Below, in pieces: positions 1 to 10,961 of a DNA stretch of 64,000 nucleotides; the stretch's first letter is position 1; the number at the start of each line of letters is the position of its first letter. Position numbers and translations under genes: made by a program. The DNA is from Immersiella caudata (taxonomy: Eukaryota > Ascomycota > Sordariomycetes > Sordariales > Lasiosphaeriaceae): NCBI GenBank assembly GCA_030512335.1, contig JAULSU010000002.1, forward strand, positions 3,162,001 through 3,226,000, read 5' to 3'. The notes under the pieces were generated by a model that was given only the letters and a program-made list of their open reading frames with translations, ran no database searches and was not told where the DNA came from.

Positions 1-253
1 CAGGCGCGCACAGACACCTAAATGGGAGATTTATCCGATAAGCAAAGCCGCTGACACGGCGCTCACTCAAGTTCTTTGGCGCGGCTCAAGAAAGAGCACG
101 CCCAAGGGTGGTCCTAAGCCAACCCTGAACTTCTTCAACGTACATCTGGTTGCAAAACGTCAAGGGGTCGCAACAAACAACCGTTCGGCCACGAATTGTT
201 CGAGCGCTATGGTATTGTAAGCCGGAAAAAACAACACAAAACTCGCCGTCACA

Positions 254-1940
254 ATGGCGGGGTCATCTCCTGGTCCTCGACGGAGCCACCAGTGGTCGAG
301 CCCGCAGCGAGCACAAGTACTCGCCGACCTCTTAGACGATAATCGCAACTCGGAATCCCGGCACCGACATCTCATCGAAGCAGCAAAGAAAGAACACGAC
401 CGCGTCAGAGAGGAGGCCGAGCGCGTCATACTGGAGCACCAGAAAAAGGAGGAGAGACAGCGGCTCCTAGAAGAAAAGCGAAAGGAGGAGCAGCGGATTC
501 AGCTCGAGGAACAAATCGCTGCTGAACGTCTGAAGCTACTCGCTCTGAAAGAAAAGAAGATCGAGATACCGCCCGCCCCACCTGCGGAGCCAAAAACCGA
601 CCCGGCAAAATCATCTGCCACCAGCGGACCGGTACCACCGCCAGTTCAAACGACCACAACACAGGCCAACGGTGCGACGCCCCAGGTGTCTCCTCCCAAG
701 CAGGCAACATCAAACCCGTTCGCGGTCACACCAGGTTCACTCGTGACTGCCGCGAAACCAGCAATTGCGATTCCAGGCGCAAATGGTGCGGTTGCGAAAC
801 CATCGTCAACGGTCGCCGGGGGTAGTAATCCCTTTGGGATCAGTACGCTGCTCAATGGAGTTGCTCCTCAGCCGACGCCAGCACCAGCGCCAGCAAAGGC
901 AGTGGTATCCGCATCACCTCCCACTGCCTGGACCACGATTGATCGGTACACCGAAATTCATCGCAATCTGAAGGCGCTCCGCAAGTCTATGAAAGAACAA
1001 CTTACCCAGAATAAAGCGCTTAAGGCTCGGATGGGGGATATGCGACGGGAGATAGTTAAGAGTATCGGCCAGCTTACCAATGGTGTGGGGGCGAATAGGA
1101 AACAGGTAAGAAGGGATGTTTCTTAGTTGAATGTCCATGTTAACGGTTGCGATATAGCAAGAGAAGATCATCGCGATGCTGCGAGAGGCGTTGGAGAACG
1201 CACCGAGCTCCAGCCTCATTGACCCTGGGATGTTCACTCTCGAGTCAAGAAGCCCCGTTGCAGGGGCCACACACAACGAGGACCAGCTGCCATCCCTGTT
1301 CTTCTACCTTATCAACATATTCGCCAAAGCAACCATCAAGCAATTCATTGTCGAGACAGGCGCCAACCCGGAAACAGCTGACCCTATCGGAGTGACTATT
1401 GCCATAGTCTTCTCAAATGCGGATTTCCATTGGCGGGGTGCTTCCATGATTGACATCTTGATGGCCAAGTTCCGCATCGTCTGCCCCGTATTGTTTGGGT
1501 ACCGCGGCAGTGAAAAGACAGAACAAGGCAGAGCGAGGTTGGGCTGGTGGAAAGATCAAAACGGCCAGTGGATTGACGAGCAATCACACATGAACCGCAT
1601 GATGGGGATTGGATCGGGCTTCGCAGCAGTGGCGCTACGGAACTTCGGGAAATCCACCAAGCAGAATCCCTGTCCACCTCGACACTACTGGACAGCTATG
1701 GCGAGAATTGTCAATACACCGCCCGCCGAGATCTCCAACACGCAATGCTTAGTGCTGAAGGCCATGATAGAGAACTATGAACCAAAGCTCCTCGAGTTTT
1801 ACGGCGACGCAGGACGGGCAGCGTTGAGGGCTGCTCTGATCGAGTTCCCAGCGAGGACCGCCCAGAAATCGCCAGCAGTCAACTCCCTGGAGGTTGTAGC
1901 AACGCTGCTAAAGAAGGACACAGGGTTAGCGCTCGGCTAG
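254..1940 (+). CDS. GLE1: mRNA export factor GLE1 (nucleoporin)
   Basis: Two exons, 254-1105 and 1158-1940, flank a 52-bp GT-AG intron; joining them keeps phase and gives 544 aa. The ATG at 254 is the first in the frame. Residues ~25-105 are a Glu/Lys/Arg-rich coiled coil, followed by a low-complexity Pro/Ala/Thr linker and then the C-terminal GLE1 fold (about 225-530), recognisable from FYLINIFAKATIKQF and GVTIAIVFSNADFHW. In the family, Gle1 with inositol hexakisphosphate activates the DEAD-box ATPase Dbp5 at the cytoplasmic face of the nuclear pore to release exported mRNA; it also acts in translation initiation and termination. It converges with TLG1. Family assignment is secure; the exact start is less so. 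Confidence 0.93.
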
Positions 1941-2251
1941 GAACCGGGTGTTATCGGTGTCAAGGTTCGCTGGCGGAAATAGAAGGACGCTTTTGGTGCA
2001 CAAGATGTTGGCGAGTTGGGGCATAGTCACTTAAGATTGCTTATGCTCTCAGGGTACGAATTGCTGCGAGAGGGGCAGTTGAGGTTAAGGTAGATACCCA
2101 ACGGGGAGAATCAGTTAATCCAAACAAACGCCGCATGGGGGGAACCAACCCTCCCTGTCTATGCTAGTCCCTCGCTCAATACTTGGTGCAGTGCCTCCCT
2201 ACCCGGCGACTGAAGACGATACAAGCCCATTTATCCCGTTGCACCGAAACC
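1941..2251. other. Convergent 3' intergenic GLE1/TLG1
   Basis: Probable 3' UTRs of two convergent genes. I see no ORF, RNA gene or repeat here. Confidence 0.6.
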
Positions 2252-3025
2252 CTAGATAACTAAGAGTAGAATCAAGAGTATTATCAACACAACAATCAGC
2301 ACACCAATGCAACAACTACTCAGCCTATCCTCATTCCTCCTCATCACATACTTCAGCTTGTCCATCCCCGTCTGCAGCCGCCCGCCCACGCGATCCACAA
2401 GATTGTCTACCACCTCCAACATCTCTGCCTGCTCCTCCAGCTCCCTCCCCATATCCGCCGCCTGCTGCCTCAGGTTCCCCACCGTCTGAAATACCCCATC
2501 CAGGTGCTGATCTTGCTCGCGCATCATAACCTCCTGCTGCTGCGCCTCGAAGTCCGCCGCGTAGTCATCCTGCTCCCTCTCCCCTATCGCAAACGAGCTC
2601 GGGTCGGGCAGGTTCCCCCCGCTGACTTTGCTCGCGAGCTCCTCACGCATGTCTTCTATTTCCCCGCCGACTTCTTGGACCAGGCGCTTGCGCCGCGTGA
2701 CTTCGGCGGCGGAGAGGCCATACTGAGAAGGGTTGGACTCGACGACTTTGACGGACTCTACGAGGTCGGTGAGGTCTTCACCGAGCGAGGAGAGGGCAGA
2801 TTCGAGGTCGGAGCGGGCGGAGGCGAGCTCGGGGGAGGAGGCGGTTGTGGCGAGGGAGCGGATGCGGAGGTAGGATGTAAAGAGGGGGCGCGTGGATTGG
2901 AGTTGGGAGAGGACATCTCTAGGAGAAGGTTAGCAATTCGGGGAGGGGTCTGAGAGGCGGTGGTTGGGAGGGGGTTACTGTTGAACTTGGAGGAAGGGAT
3001 CCTCTTCCGTGTTGAGGGACATCAT
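2252..3025 (-). CDS. TLG1: t-SNARE Tlg1 (syntaxin-6/10 family)
   Basis: Minus-strand exons 3025-2979 and 2918-2252 are separated by a 60-bp intron with a GCTAAC branch point, giving 237 aa, close to the usual Tlg1/syntaxin-6 size. Exon 1 encodes the typical start MMSLNTEEDPFLQVQ (the DPF motif). The N-terminal part is a helical syntaxin-6-like bundle. The SNARE motif lies at about 150-210 with the zero-layer Gln in LEEQAEML. Residues 218-237 form a tail anchor of Val, Leu and Ile preceded by two Cys that could be palmitoylated. The family acts in endosome-to-Golgi and intra-Golgi fusion. Two consecutive ATGs (3025 and 3022) are possible starts. Confidence 0.88.
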
Positions 3026-3550
3026 CTTAAAGATGGGGTTGGTGGAGATGCTACGTTACGGTAAGGCTCTCGTTGCGGAAGAAAAGGAAACGGATCTGCG
3101 CATAGCGGCACGGAGGAGCCGTATGGCCTCTCGAGCTGCAACGCGATGTGATGCGATGCAATGCGCTTGCGTGGGTGTTGCGTTGGGGTGGATGACGTTG
3201 GCAGCCAGAGAGGTTCCTGACATCTGGGGCTGTTCTGTCCCTTGCGACAGCGAGGGAATCCTGTACGCCCCGGGGGTGGTTGTAGTCACGTCCGGATTGG
3301 GCGAGAGTTGATTTGCACTCCGTGACCCCGCTGGCCACCCCCACAGAACCCTGCCGATTCGCCCAGATGGAAGCTCCCGTTTCGCGAGCCGCAGGTGAAA
3401 CGTAGCTTTACCAGACGGTGTGCCTTTTAACGTCTAGCTGGCGTTTTCTTTTTGAACCCGTTCCCCTTTCTTCCTTCAATTGATCTGGCATCAGTCCCCA
3501 GTTCAATCGCATCTCCCTCCCAGCCAATAGAAAGTTCTCAATCGCTCAAG
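3026..3550. other. Divergent promoter region TLG1/cyclophilin B
   Basis: A 525-bp region between divergent start codons. It holds a short imperfect run of GATGCGATG-like repeats near 3146-3165 and a pyrimidine-rich stretch before the cyclophilin start. Nothing coding is seen. Confidence 0.5.
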
Positions 3551-4741
3551 ATGTTCAACTTCAGGCGGCTTCTGCTGACCGCCACGCTGTTGCTCGGCGC
3601 CAGCGTGCTCCTGTTTTCTCAGGGCGTGGTCGCGGTCAAGGGTCCCAAGATCACCCACAAGGTCTTCTTCGACATCAACATTGGCGATGAGCCCGCGGGT
3701 CGCGTTGTCATCGGTCTCTATGGAAAGACGGTTCCCAAGACGGTTGAGAACTTCCGGGCTCTGGCCACTGGCGAGAAGGGCTTCGGCTACGAGGGATCTA
3801 GCTTCCACCGTGTCATCCCCAATTTCATGATCCAGGGCGGCGACTTCACCAAGGGCGACGGCACCGGTGGCAAGTCCAGTACGTATAAGCCTGGGTTTCG
3901 ATGTTCGATTCAGATCTGTCTAACGAATTGCGCAGTCTATGGCGAGAAGTTTGCCGATGAGAACTTCAAGCTCAAGCACTCCAAGAAGGGTCTTCTGTCC
4001 ATGGCCAACGCCGGCAAGGACACCAATGGCTCGCAGTTCTTCATCACCACCGTTGTCACCGGGTGAGTTTATCCACAAATCAGCGTCAAGTGTCCAGCTG
4101 CGTGGAACGTCTTGCTAACATGCCGTTAACAGCTGGCTCGATGGAAAGCATGTCGTTTTCGGCGAGGTTCTCGAGGGCTACGATATTGTGGAGAAGGTCG
4201 AGAAGAACCCCACCGCCGGCGGCGACAAGCCCATCAAGGCGGTCAAGATCGCCAAGAGCGGCGAGCTGGAGGTCCCCCCTGAAGGTATTCACGTGGAACT
4301 GTGAAATTCCTCTTTCTCGCACGCGTGTTCATACCCCTCCGCTTTCCGTTCTTTGGCTTGGTGCACGGATAAGCCAAAAGCAATCATGTCTGTTGTATCT
4401 GAGTCCAATTACTGAACATACGCACTTTCAAGATTTCTCCGAGGGCGAAGATGAAGTCCCACTCTGACGCTTACTCACTTCTCAACCTGAAAGTATGTCT
4501 GTCGTTCGTGTGCTGATCGTTGTGGTTTTCTTTTTTTCCTCATTTAGAAAACCTGACCGGTTCTGCGCAGTGGCTGGAGCCCCCCGCCGAGGTCGATGTC
4601 GAGGCCGACATTAGCTCCCAGGACGGCTCCCACTTTCTGGGCAAAGTCTTCTTCTTCGCCGTGATTGTCGGCGGTGTCGGGTATTATCTCCGCGCATCCA
4701 GGCTCCGCCAGTCTCGAGAGGGCGGTATTCTCGGCGCGTAA
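3551..4741 (+). CDS. ER cyclophilin B (peptidyl-prolyl isomerase), two possible C termini
   Basis: Exons 3551-3878, 3936-4062 and 4133-onward. Residues 1-29 are a signal peptide with a long hydrophobic core, followed by a cyclophilin domain with the catalytic motif FHRVIPNFMIQGGDF (Arg87) and the cyclosporin-binding Trp153 in WLDGKHVVFG. Two endings fit. If exon 3 is read through, translation stops at 4302-4304 after IHVEL, giving 208 aa with an HDEL-like ER-retrieval tail. If the intron 4285-4547 is removed, exon 4 (4548-4741) adds an acidic linker, a membrane segment (VFFFAVIVGGVGYYL) and a basic tail, giving 266 aa; both totals are in frame. The family catalyses proline isomerisation during folding in the secretory pathway. 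Which form dominates cannot be told from sequence; the donor GTATTC at 4285 is weak. Confidence 0.92.
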
Positions 4742-5303
4742 GCGTGTAACTTTAGCATACGTTGGCCCGATTTTCGGAGTGCGTTGGGAGACGCAAGGCA
4801 GGGAGCGATTGCCAGACACGCGGGAGGCGGTTGAGGGTTGCAACGGGGCCAAGACGCGTCCCACAAAACTCATCCTTCCGCTACCCCAAGGAAAGACCAA
4901 GGTTATGGCAATACCGGGAACCGTCTTGGGTTCTTGGCAGGGTTATTCGACAGAGTGATGAGTGACAGCCCGCGGTGAACGATTCGTGTACTTTTTACCA
5001 ACATTTTTCCTTCCTATAGCCACTTCTTAATTTCTATTGTGAATTGTATGATACGACTCCTATTATTTCGATCTGATCGAATACCCAGCTCCCTCGTTTC
5101 TCCCAAATATGTAGTTCTATTTTCTGAAGTGGCATCCCATCTCGCGGGTGTATCACGTGGTACACATTGTTGGCTCTCCAAAAAACCTCCACCTCCACCT
5201 CCAAACAACAACCACCAGCTATAGGGACTGGAGATTCTCAAGCGTTTCAAAAAAGAAAGAAGAGCAAAACCCCAAGGAAAATCTCACCTGTATCGCCGGC
5301 AAA
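4742..5303 (+). promoter_or_regulatory. TRM112 upstream region with E-box
   Basis: A 562-bp intergenic region. It carries a CACGTG hexamer at 5154-5159, about 145 bp upstream of the TRM112 ATG, the core site for bHLH factors of the Cbf1/Pho4/Ino2 type. Binding is inference. No ORF is supported. Confidence 0.4.
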
Positions 5304-5781
5304 ATGAAGGTCCTCACTCTGAACTTTTTGAGCTGCGCGGTCAAGACCTGCAAGTCCTCGTCGGACTCATTTCCCCTCCACCCCAAGGAAGCAGAGCTCG
5401 CCAAGGACGACGTCGAGATCAACCCCCAGCTGTTAGTCAACGTGCTGCCCCGCATTGATTGGGCTGCTCTACGAACGACTTCGACTGAGGTATGTCTTAA
5501 TTTTGGCTTGTCTTTTTCGTACTCCTCCTCTTTCACTTTATTCTAGCTCCGAGAGTTCGAATTATATGCTGATACACTTGAAGCTGGGTTTCCCAACGCT
5601 GCCCGACCAACCGCCCACGGCTGAGGAGCTGGAGGCAGATGAGAAGATGCTCCAAGAGCTGCACACGCTTCTCATGGAGATGCAGATTGTGGAGGGGAAG
5701 TTGGTCTGTGGGCACTGCGGGCATGAATATGCGATAAGAGAAGGCATCGCCAACTTCCTCCTGCCCAGCCATTTGGTATGA
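5304..5781 (+). CDS. TRM112: Trm112, methyltransferase activator subunit
   Basis: Exons 5304-5489 and 5584-5781 give 127 aa. The 94-bp intron ends at the AG before CTGGGT: the branch point GCTGATAC lies 14 nt upstream, and only this acceptor restores the family sequence TELGFPTLPDQPP. An earlier AG at 5545-5546 would break the frame. Zinc-binding Cys11, Cys16, Cys104 and Cys107 are all present, and the protein ends PSHLV as in homologues. In yeast, Trm112 is the obligate partner of Trm9 (tRNA U34 mcm5), Trm11 (m2G10), Bud23 (18S rRNA) and Mtq2 (eRF1), linking translation components. Confidence 0.93.
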
Positions 5782-6176
5782 GAAGGTTTCGGTGGTCTTT
5801 CGCCATGGGCGCAAAAGGGAGGATGGGTTGTCTTTATGATAGTCAAGGCGTTTTTGTAAACGGGCAAGGAGTCATGGAAACGGGAACAGCATCGGATTCT
5901 CACCGCGGGGGCAAAGACAATCGCAACATATTATGATGATGAGGATAATTTCATTCCATGTTTGTCCCATTATTGGAGCAGGGCACATTCGGTTGCCACG
6001 TATAGTTGGCCTCCTCCTTAAGATAACAGAGCGCCCGGCGAATATCAAAGCTCTAGTGATCCCTCAATTAGAATGCCCAAGCCTCCTTAAACTCCGGCCC
6101 CCGGTCAATATGCTACAGCGTTGTTTAAACGGCACGCGCACTAATACCACAATTTACACAGTCAAGCTTATTCAAG
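5782..6176. other. Convergent 3' intergenic TRM112/BIG1
   Basis: A 395-bp stretch between convergent stops, moderately AT-rich. No ORF or RNA gene is recognised. Confidence 0.5.
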
Positions 6177-7190
6177 CTATTGTTTCTTCTGAGCGGCTGG
6201 TCCATTTTCCTTGTCAAAAGCACCATAGGAAACCTCTAGGCTTGCGAGAGATTTCAGGCCGACACCAAGGATGGAGAGGATGATGACAAGGGCGATGAGT
6301 CCAGAAAAGATGCCTAAAAATGAGTTAAATGCGACTACTACGCGTACATGAGGACTTACCAGGAGTGAAGAACTGGTACTTCTCGAACAGCGGCCGGTTG
6401 TCGGTCACATTCTTCTTTGGCGCAGCAGCAGCGCTGCCATCTTCGCGCTTGAGATCGATGTGGACAGCTTCGACAATACGAGCCGCCGGTTCAATAAACT
6501 CAGGCTCGTAAGCCTTGAACTCATTTGGGTCCGAGAACATGACAACTGTGTACTCGCCATCCAGGGCGTCAAAGAGGCGACCCAGCTCATGATCTAGGGA
6601 TAAGGTCAGTAAAGACAACGACCACGGAGAATGTATGAGATCCAAATACCGTTGTCACCAAGGATCTCTGTCCGCTTTACCGTCTCCTTTGGACTTGGCA
6701 AATGCTCCAGCTCCACCCTGTTGACCAGGGCGATAACCCCCTTCTTCGTGCACGCCTCGGCAACATACTCGGCCAATGACTTCGATGAGACCTGTCCTAT
6801 AACTTCGGCCACGTTGTACCTTCCCTGGACGGATTTGCTGGCGATGGCGCTGCATAGGTTTGGCATCCTGCACCCAGCAGACTTGTCGCGTATGTCGGCG
6901 GCATGGATGTTCGGCTGGGAGACGAAGATATAGCGCTGGGTCGGGCAGGAAGAGAGAATCTCCTGAGCGGCTGCGATGACCCTCGTGCTAGTTTGGAGCT
7001 GTGCATCGCTTGACGGGGACGCGAGTCTGGGTGCACAGTGTCAGTGACGAGGCAATCATCCCGCGCGATTATGGACAGAAGCCAAGCAGACAAACCTGGC
7101 TGTGGAGAAAAGGATGAATGGCGAGGAGTCGGAAAAGGCCTGCACGGATGCGGTACAGGCCACCAGGGTCGCTGCTCGTGAGAGCTTCAT
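6177..7190 (-). CDS. BIG1: BIG1, ER membrane protein for cell-wall glucan
   Basis: Four minus-strand exons, 7190-7096, 7026-6650, 6593-6360 and 6313-6177, with introns of 69, 56 and 46 bp, give 280 aa in a continuous frame. Residues 1-19 are a signal peptide. The lumenal part ends in the conserved EKYQFFTPG, immediately followed by one transmembrane helix (GLIALVIILSILGVGL) and a short tail, GPAAQKKQ, that resembles the lysine-containing ER retrieval signal of the family. BIG1 is needed for beta-1,6-glucan in yeast, and its C-terminal helix is shared with the V-ATPase accessory proteins Ac45/Voa1. It is divergent from RRP17 across 243 bp. Confidence 0.85.
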
Positions 7191-7433
7191 GGCTTATTGA
7201 AGTTGAGCGCTTTGGTGCTGCTGAGATACGGGACGTTTCCTCGAAGACGGGAGCTTTGGCAGTGTAGCGGCAATGACGGGATGCATGGCCATGGGTGACG
7301 ACGAGTCTAATTTGGCGGTGTGGAACGGCAGAACTCCACGTTTGGCGTCAGCTTCTGTACGTCTTCAGAGGCGCCAACTGGGAAAGTTACGGAAGCTTTT
7401 ACAGCGGCCTTCTTGCGACATCACCCAAAAAAA

Positions 7434-8141
7434 ATGTTTGCCGTACCTAGAGTTAAGAAGAGCGCGCTCCAGCCGCCACCTAAGAAGAGAAAAACGACAC
7501 ACAAGATTGATGAGATCACTTTTGATAAAGATGCACGAACTGAGTATCTCTCTGGCTTCCGAAAGCGCAAACAGGCGCGAATCAAGGAGGCCAAGGAAAT
7601 CGCCGCCAAGAAGGAGCGAGAGGAGAGAATTGAGATGAGGAAACAAGTACGATACGGATTCACGGATTGGTTACATCTATGACCCCGTACTAATGTTGCG
7701 CTGCAGCTTCGAGAAGAACGGAGGCGAGAGGTCGAAGAGCATGTGCAGTCGGTGAACCAAATATTCCTAGAGGCCCAGAAAGCCGGAACCGAGGGTCATG
7801 AGGAGGGCGGCTCCGACTCTGACGAGTGGAAAGGGCTGGATGACGAAGTACCGGAAGCACCAATCGACATGGAGGAAGAGTACATCGACGAGGACCGCTA
7901 CACAACTGTCACCGTGGAAGCAGTCAGTGTAAATCGAGATGGCCTGCATAAGCCAGGGGCAGCTTCGGTGGATGGGGCAGACGAGTCTAGTAGGAGGGAC
8001 GTGAAACAAGAAGACAACACAGAAAAGGGGCCAGGAAAGAAGGAGTGGCCGAAAAAGAAAAAGAAAACATTCCGCTACGAGACCAAGGAGGAGAGGCGGA
8101 TAACACAGAGGAGGGAAAAAGCCAAGAAGGGTAGAAGGTAG
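7434..8141 (+). CDS. RRP17: Rrp17/Nol12 rRNA-processing protein
   Basis: Exons 7434-7646 and 7707-8141 flank a 60-bp intron with a TACTAAT branch site, giving 215 aa. The N-terminal half has the Nol12 signature: the KKRKTTHKIDEITFD start, RTEYLSGFRKRKQARIKEA and a long charged helix. An acidic middle (EEEYIDEDRY) and a Lys-rich tail (KKKKKTFRYETKEERR) follow, as in other fungal members. Yeast Rrp17 is a nucleolar 5'-3' exonuclease that trims 5.8S and 25S rRNA ends. The in-frame ORF runs upstream to 7320, but MFAVPRVKK is the first Met fitting the family. Confidence 0.85.
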
Positions 8142-8381
8142 TCAGAATAGACAAGGCCCGACCGGATGCTAAAGCTACCACTCTCAGGGCGACCCATTCT
8201 CAGGGTTAAAGTGCTTCACCAACTAGAAACACTAAGTACTGAAGTCATGGTGTTCTCAGGCTGCCAATTCTGAGCCCTTCCCATACGCATGTGCTAGGCG
8301 ACAAAATCTAGACCTGAGTTTGATATCTCGGTGGTGTTGCTGGAATGAAGGCGCGCGAACAAAGTCCAAACTCGACTAGAT

Positions 8382-9121
8382 CTACATGTTGCCGATCTCG
8401 TCCTGGAACTCTCTGAGTTCCTTCTGCACCGCATCGTACTTCTTGGCCATCTCCTCGTACTTGGACTCCCAGTTATCGCGCTCAGCCTCGAGAGCCTGGA
8501 CCTTGCGCTCGAAGTGGCCGGCCTTGACGTCTGTCTGTCGGAGCCTGCGAGCACATATTGTCAACATGCTGCGCTGCAACATGGTGGTCATCGACTTACT
8601 TCTCGTTGACCTCTCGGAGGTTCTTATCGGCTTCCTCAGCCTCTTCCTCGAGCAACTGGAGTCTCCGAGTCAGAGTTTCGTTCTGCGTTCCATGTTGCTG
8701 GCCTTCATCGGCAGAAGCCTTCAAGCTCTTGACGACTCCCTCCAGCTTTTCAACCTCGGTCTCCAGTACCGCGTTCTTATGGCTCAAAGAAGTGATCTCT
8801 TGCTCCTTGGAGAGGTTCTCCTGCTCAAGCGCCTTGACCTTTGCCTTGAGCTCCTCGACCTGGGTAGCGGCCTCGTCGGCCTCCAGGCGGAGCTGGTTCA
8901 TTTTCTGCGCGGGAGGACGTCCATATTAGCCGTGTGCACTCCGTATAGGAAGGCTCGTCATGATGCGATTGCGAGCGAAACGGAAAACATCGCAATGTTG
9001 GCGGGTTGTGTGGTGGTTGTGTCGTTGCCATTCCTCTCTCATGAGGGGCGCCCGTCATGGTGGGGTACAGCAGGGGTCTAGCTCGACAGAACGGTGAACT
9101 CACCTCCTTGATGCGATCCAT
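8382..9121 (-). CDS. Tropomyosin
   Basis: Minus-strand exons 9121-9104 (only MDRIKE), 8904-8600 and 8544-8382, with introns of 199 and 55 bp, give 161 aa, exactly the length of fission-yeast Cdc8. The whole protein is a heptad-repeat coiled coil beginning MDRIKEKMNQLRLEAD and ending EFQDEIGNM. Tropomyosins polymerise end to end along formin-made actin cables and rings. The first intron is unusually long for this window, following a tiny first exon. The gene lies divergent to the securin-like gene, and actin itself is at about 43 kb. Confidence 0.95.
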
Positions 9122-9570
9122 GTTTTTGAGGGCGTTGCGAGGCTCAGAGGGATGGGCTGAAAATGGCAATATCAGTGTAGAAATCGAACCTGGGTGAAGG
9201 CGAACTACTGGGCGCGAATAGGTCTGGGAGGTGAGAAAGGAGGCAGAAAGGTCACAGGCTGTGGTGGGTTGTGCTGGAAATGAAAGGTGCCCCTCCTTCC
9301 CCAAAGCGTCGGCGTTTCCATTTGCTGCGGCGGGTGCGGTCACTTGTCTGATCTTCAAGGTCCGGCTAAAGGTGGGGCGTCGCCAGCTGTGGAACGTTGC
9401 CGTGTCAACTGCATTTCTTTTCCCAGAAAGACGCCAACGCGAGACAGGGCTCGCCAGTTCAACCCCTGCAACAAATTGCCTTGCTCAATTGCGAAGGAAT
9501 ACGAATCATCAACTCGCCGCTGCATCCCCACGATTGCCCATCTGGGAGGCCTTCCCACGCATCAACGACC
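9122..9570. other. Divergent promoter region tropomyosin/securin-like
   Basis: A 449-bp spacer between two divergent ATGs. ORFs crossing it have no family features. No repeat or RNA gene is seen. Confidence 0.5.
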
Positions 9571-10961
9571 ATGTTGGCGGCTCACCAAGAGCAGGAGAAT
9601 GTCTACACCCACCAAGCAGGCGCCTCGAAGCAGCTGCTGCAGGCCAAGACTCCAGGTGCCCGCTTTCCAAAGACGCCCTTGAAGGTCCCACTCAACGATG
9701 AGAACGCGAACCGCGGCTTCGGCGGTAAGAGCGCGCTGCGAACCAAAGGAAACAATGAAAACACCACGACGGTTGGCAAGGGGGGAAAGTCAGGAAGGGC
9801 GATGATGACTCCGGCTGGTAGGTCGCCATGTCTCTTGTCGGTTGGTTAGCGACGACAGGCAAGCTGACAAAATTTACAGAGCCCCAAATCGCTCGAGCGC
9901 CATTAGGAAACAAGACAACCAACGCGAAGGCCAAGGCGACGCAGCAGACAGTTGGGGTGAAGGATATCGTCCGCGAGTTTGAAAAGACCACCCTGAAGCC
10001 AACCACCACGGTTCGGCCAAAGCAGGTAGCCCCGCAAATTGAGTCATCGAAGTTGGAGGTACACACCGACCGGAACCCTCTTGACGATGAGGAGGATATT
10101 GAGTACGCTCCGCCGCGCCAGAAGGAGATTCCCTACGAATCGGACGTTTTCCCTGACGGCGGCCTCACGTTTGAGGGTCTCAAGAAGGAAAACCTCTTCA
10201 GAGGCTACTACGACTATTACTTCAATCAGATCGACGAGAATGGCATGACAGCCACAGATCGGGAGATGGAGGAACGCCGCCAGCGGGACTTCCAGCGAGG
10301 AGATGAGCAGATAATGAGGGATATGGAGGAGTTCGATTGGAGTGTTGGTGACGTCCCAACCAGCAAAGATTTGTTCAAGGTCAAGCGGGATCCCGTGGAG
10401 CCCGCCACCTCCGTGGGCTCTAGGAATATAACTGGCCAGGTTGCCAAGGCACCCAACACTGTCAATTCCAGGAAGGCAGCTGCGGCTCTTGCCATGTCTA
10501 CTAAGCCTGCGAACACCAGTCATGTTAAACCTGTCAGGCCCGCCCTCGCGACCAAGGGAAAGGTTCAATCGTTCCTCTTGCCTCGGAACCAGCCAACTCA
10601 AGTACCTTCCCAGCCGGCGCTGGCCCAACGCGAGCGTGTTACCGCTGTGGTGGCATCTCGAAGCACCCTGGGCTACAGCAAAGGACGCTCTGCGCTTTCA
10701 GCAGCCACCCGCCAACCTGAGCCTCCCGCCAGGAAGCCCCGTGCCTTGACACGGACAGCAAGCACAACGAGCACAGCATCATCCGGGTCGGACTGCACTA
10801 TCACTCCTGCGCGCTTTGCCCAGACTCAAGCGTCGAAGGATTGGAAGAAGCCCCAATTTGTGTCAATTTTCGACGTTGAGGAGGAAGACAGTGGGCACAT
10901 CAGCAACATTCCAGAGCCTCAAGATTTGGATGACGATTTCCAGCTGTCCACGGACTTTTAG
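9571..10961 (+). CDS. Probable securin (Cut2-like anaphase inhibitor)
   Basis: Exons 9571-9817 and 9880-10961 flank a 62-bp intron with a GCTGAC branch, giving 442 aa. The protein is mostly disordered and basic. Features visible: a destruction-box-like RAPLG (residues 88-92), an acidic DEEDIEYAPP segment (about 152-161) resembling the segment in fission-yeast Cut2, a KEN box (185-187), and an acidic C-terminal segment FVSIFDVEEED. Securins bind and inhibit separase until APC/C-driven destruction. These proteins diverge fast, so the call rests on the order of short motifs recalled from Cut2 rather than on a fold; another APC/C substrate is possible. Confidence 0.6.

Noticed and set aside
5547..5583. 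Alternative earlier acceptor in the TRM112 intron
   Set aside because: Using the AG at 5545-5546 shifts the frame and loses the conserved TELGFPTLP junction.
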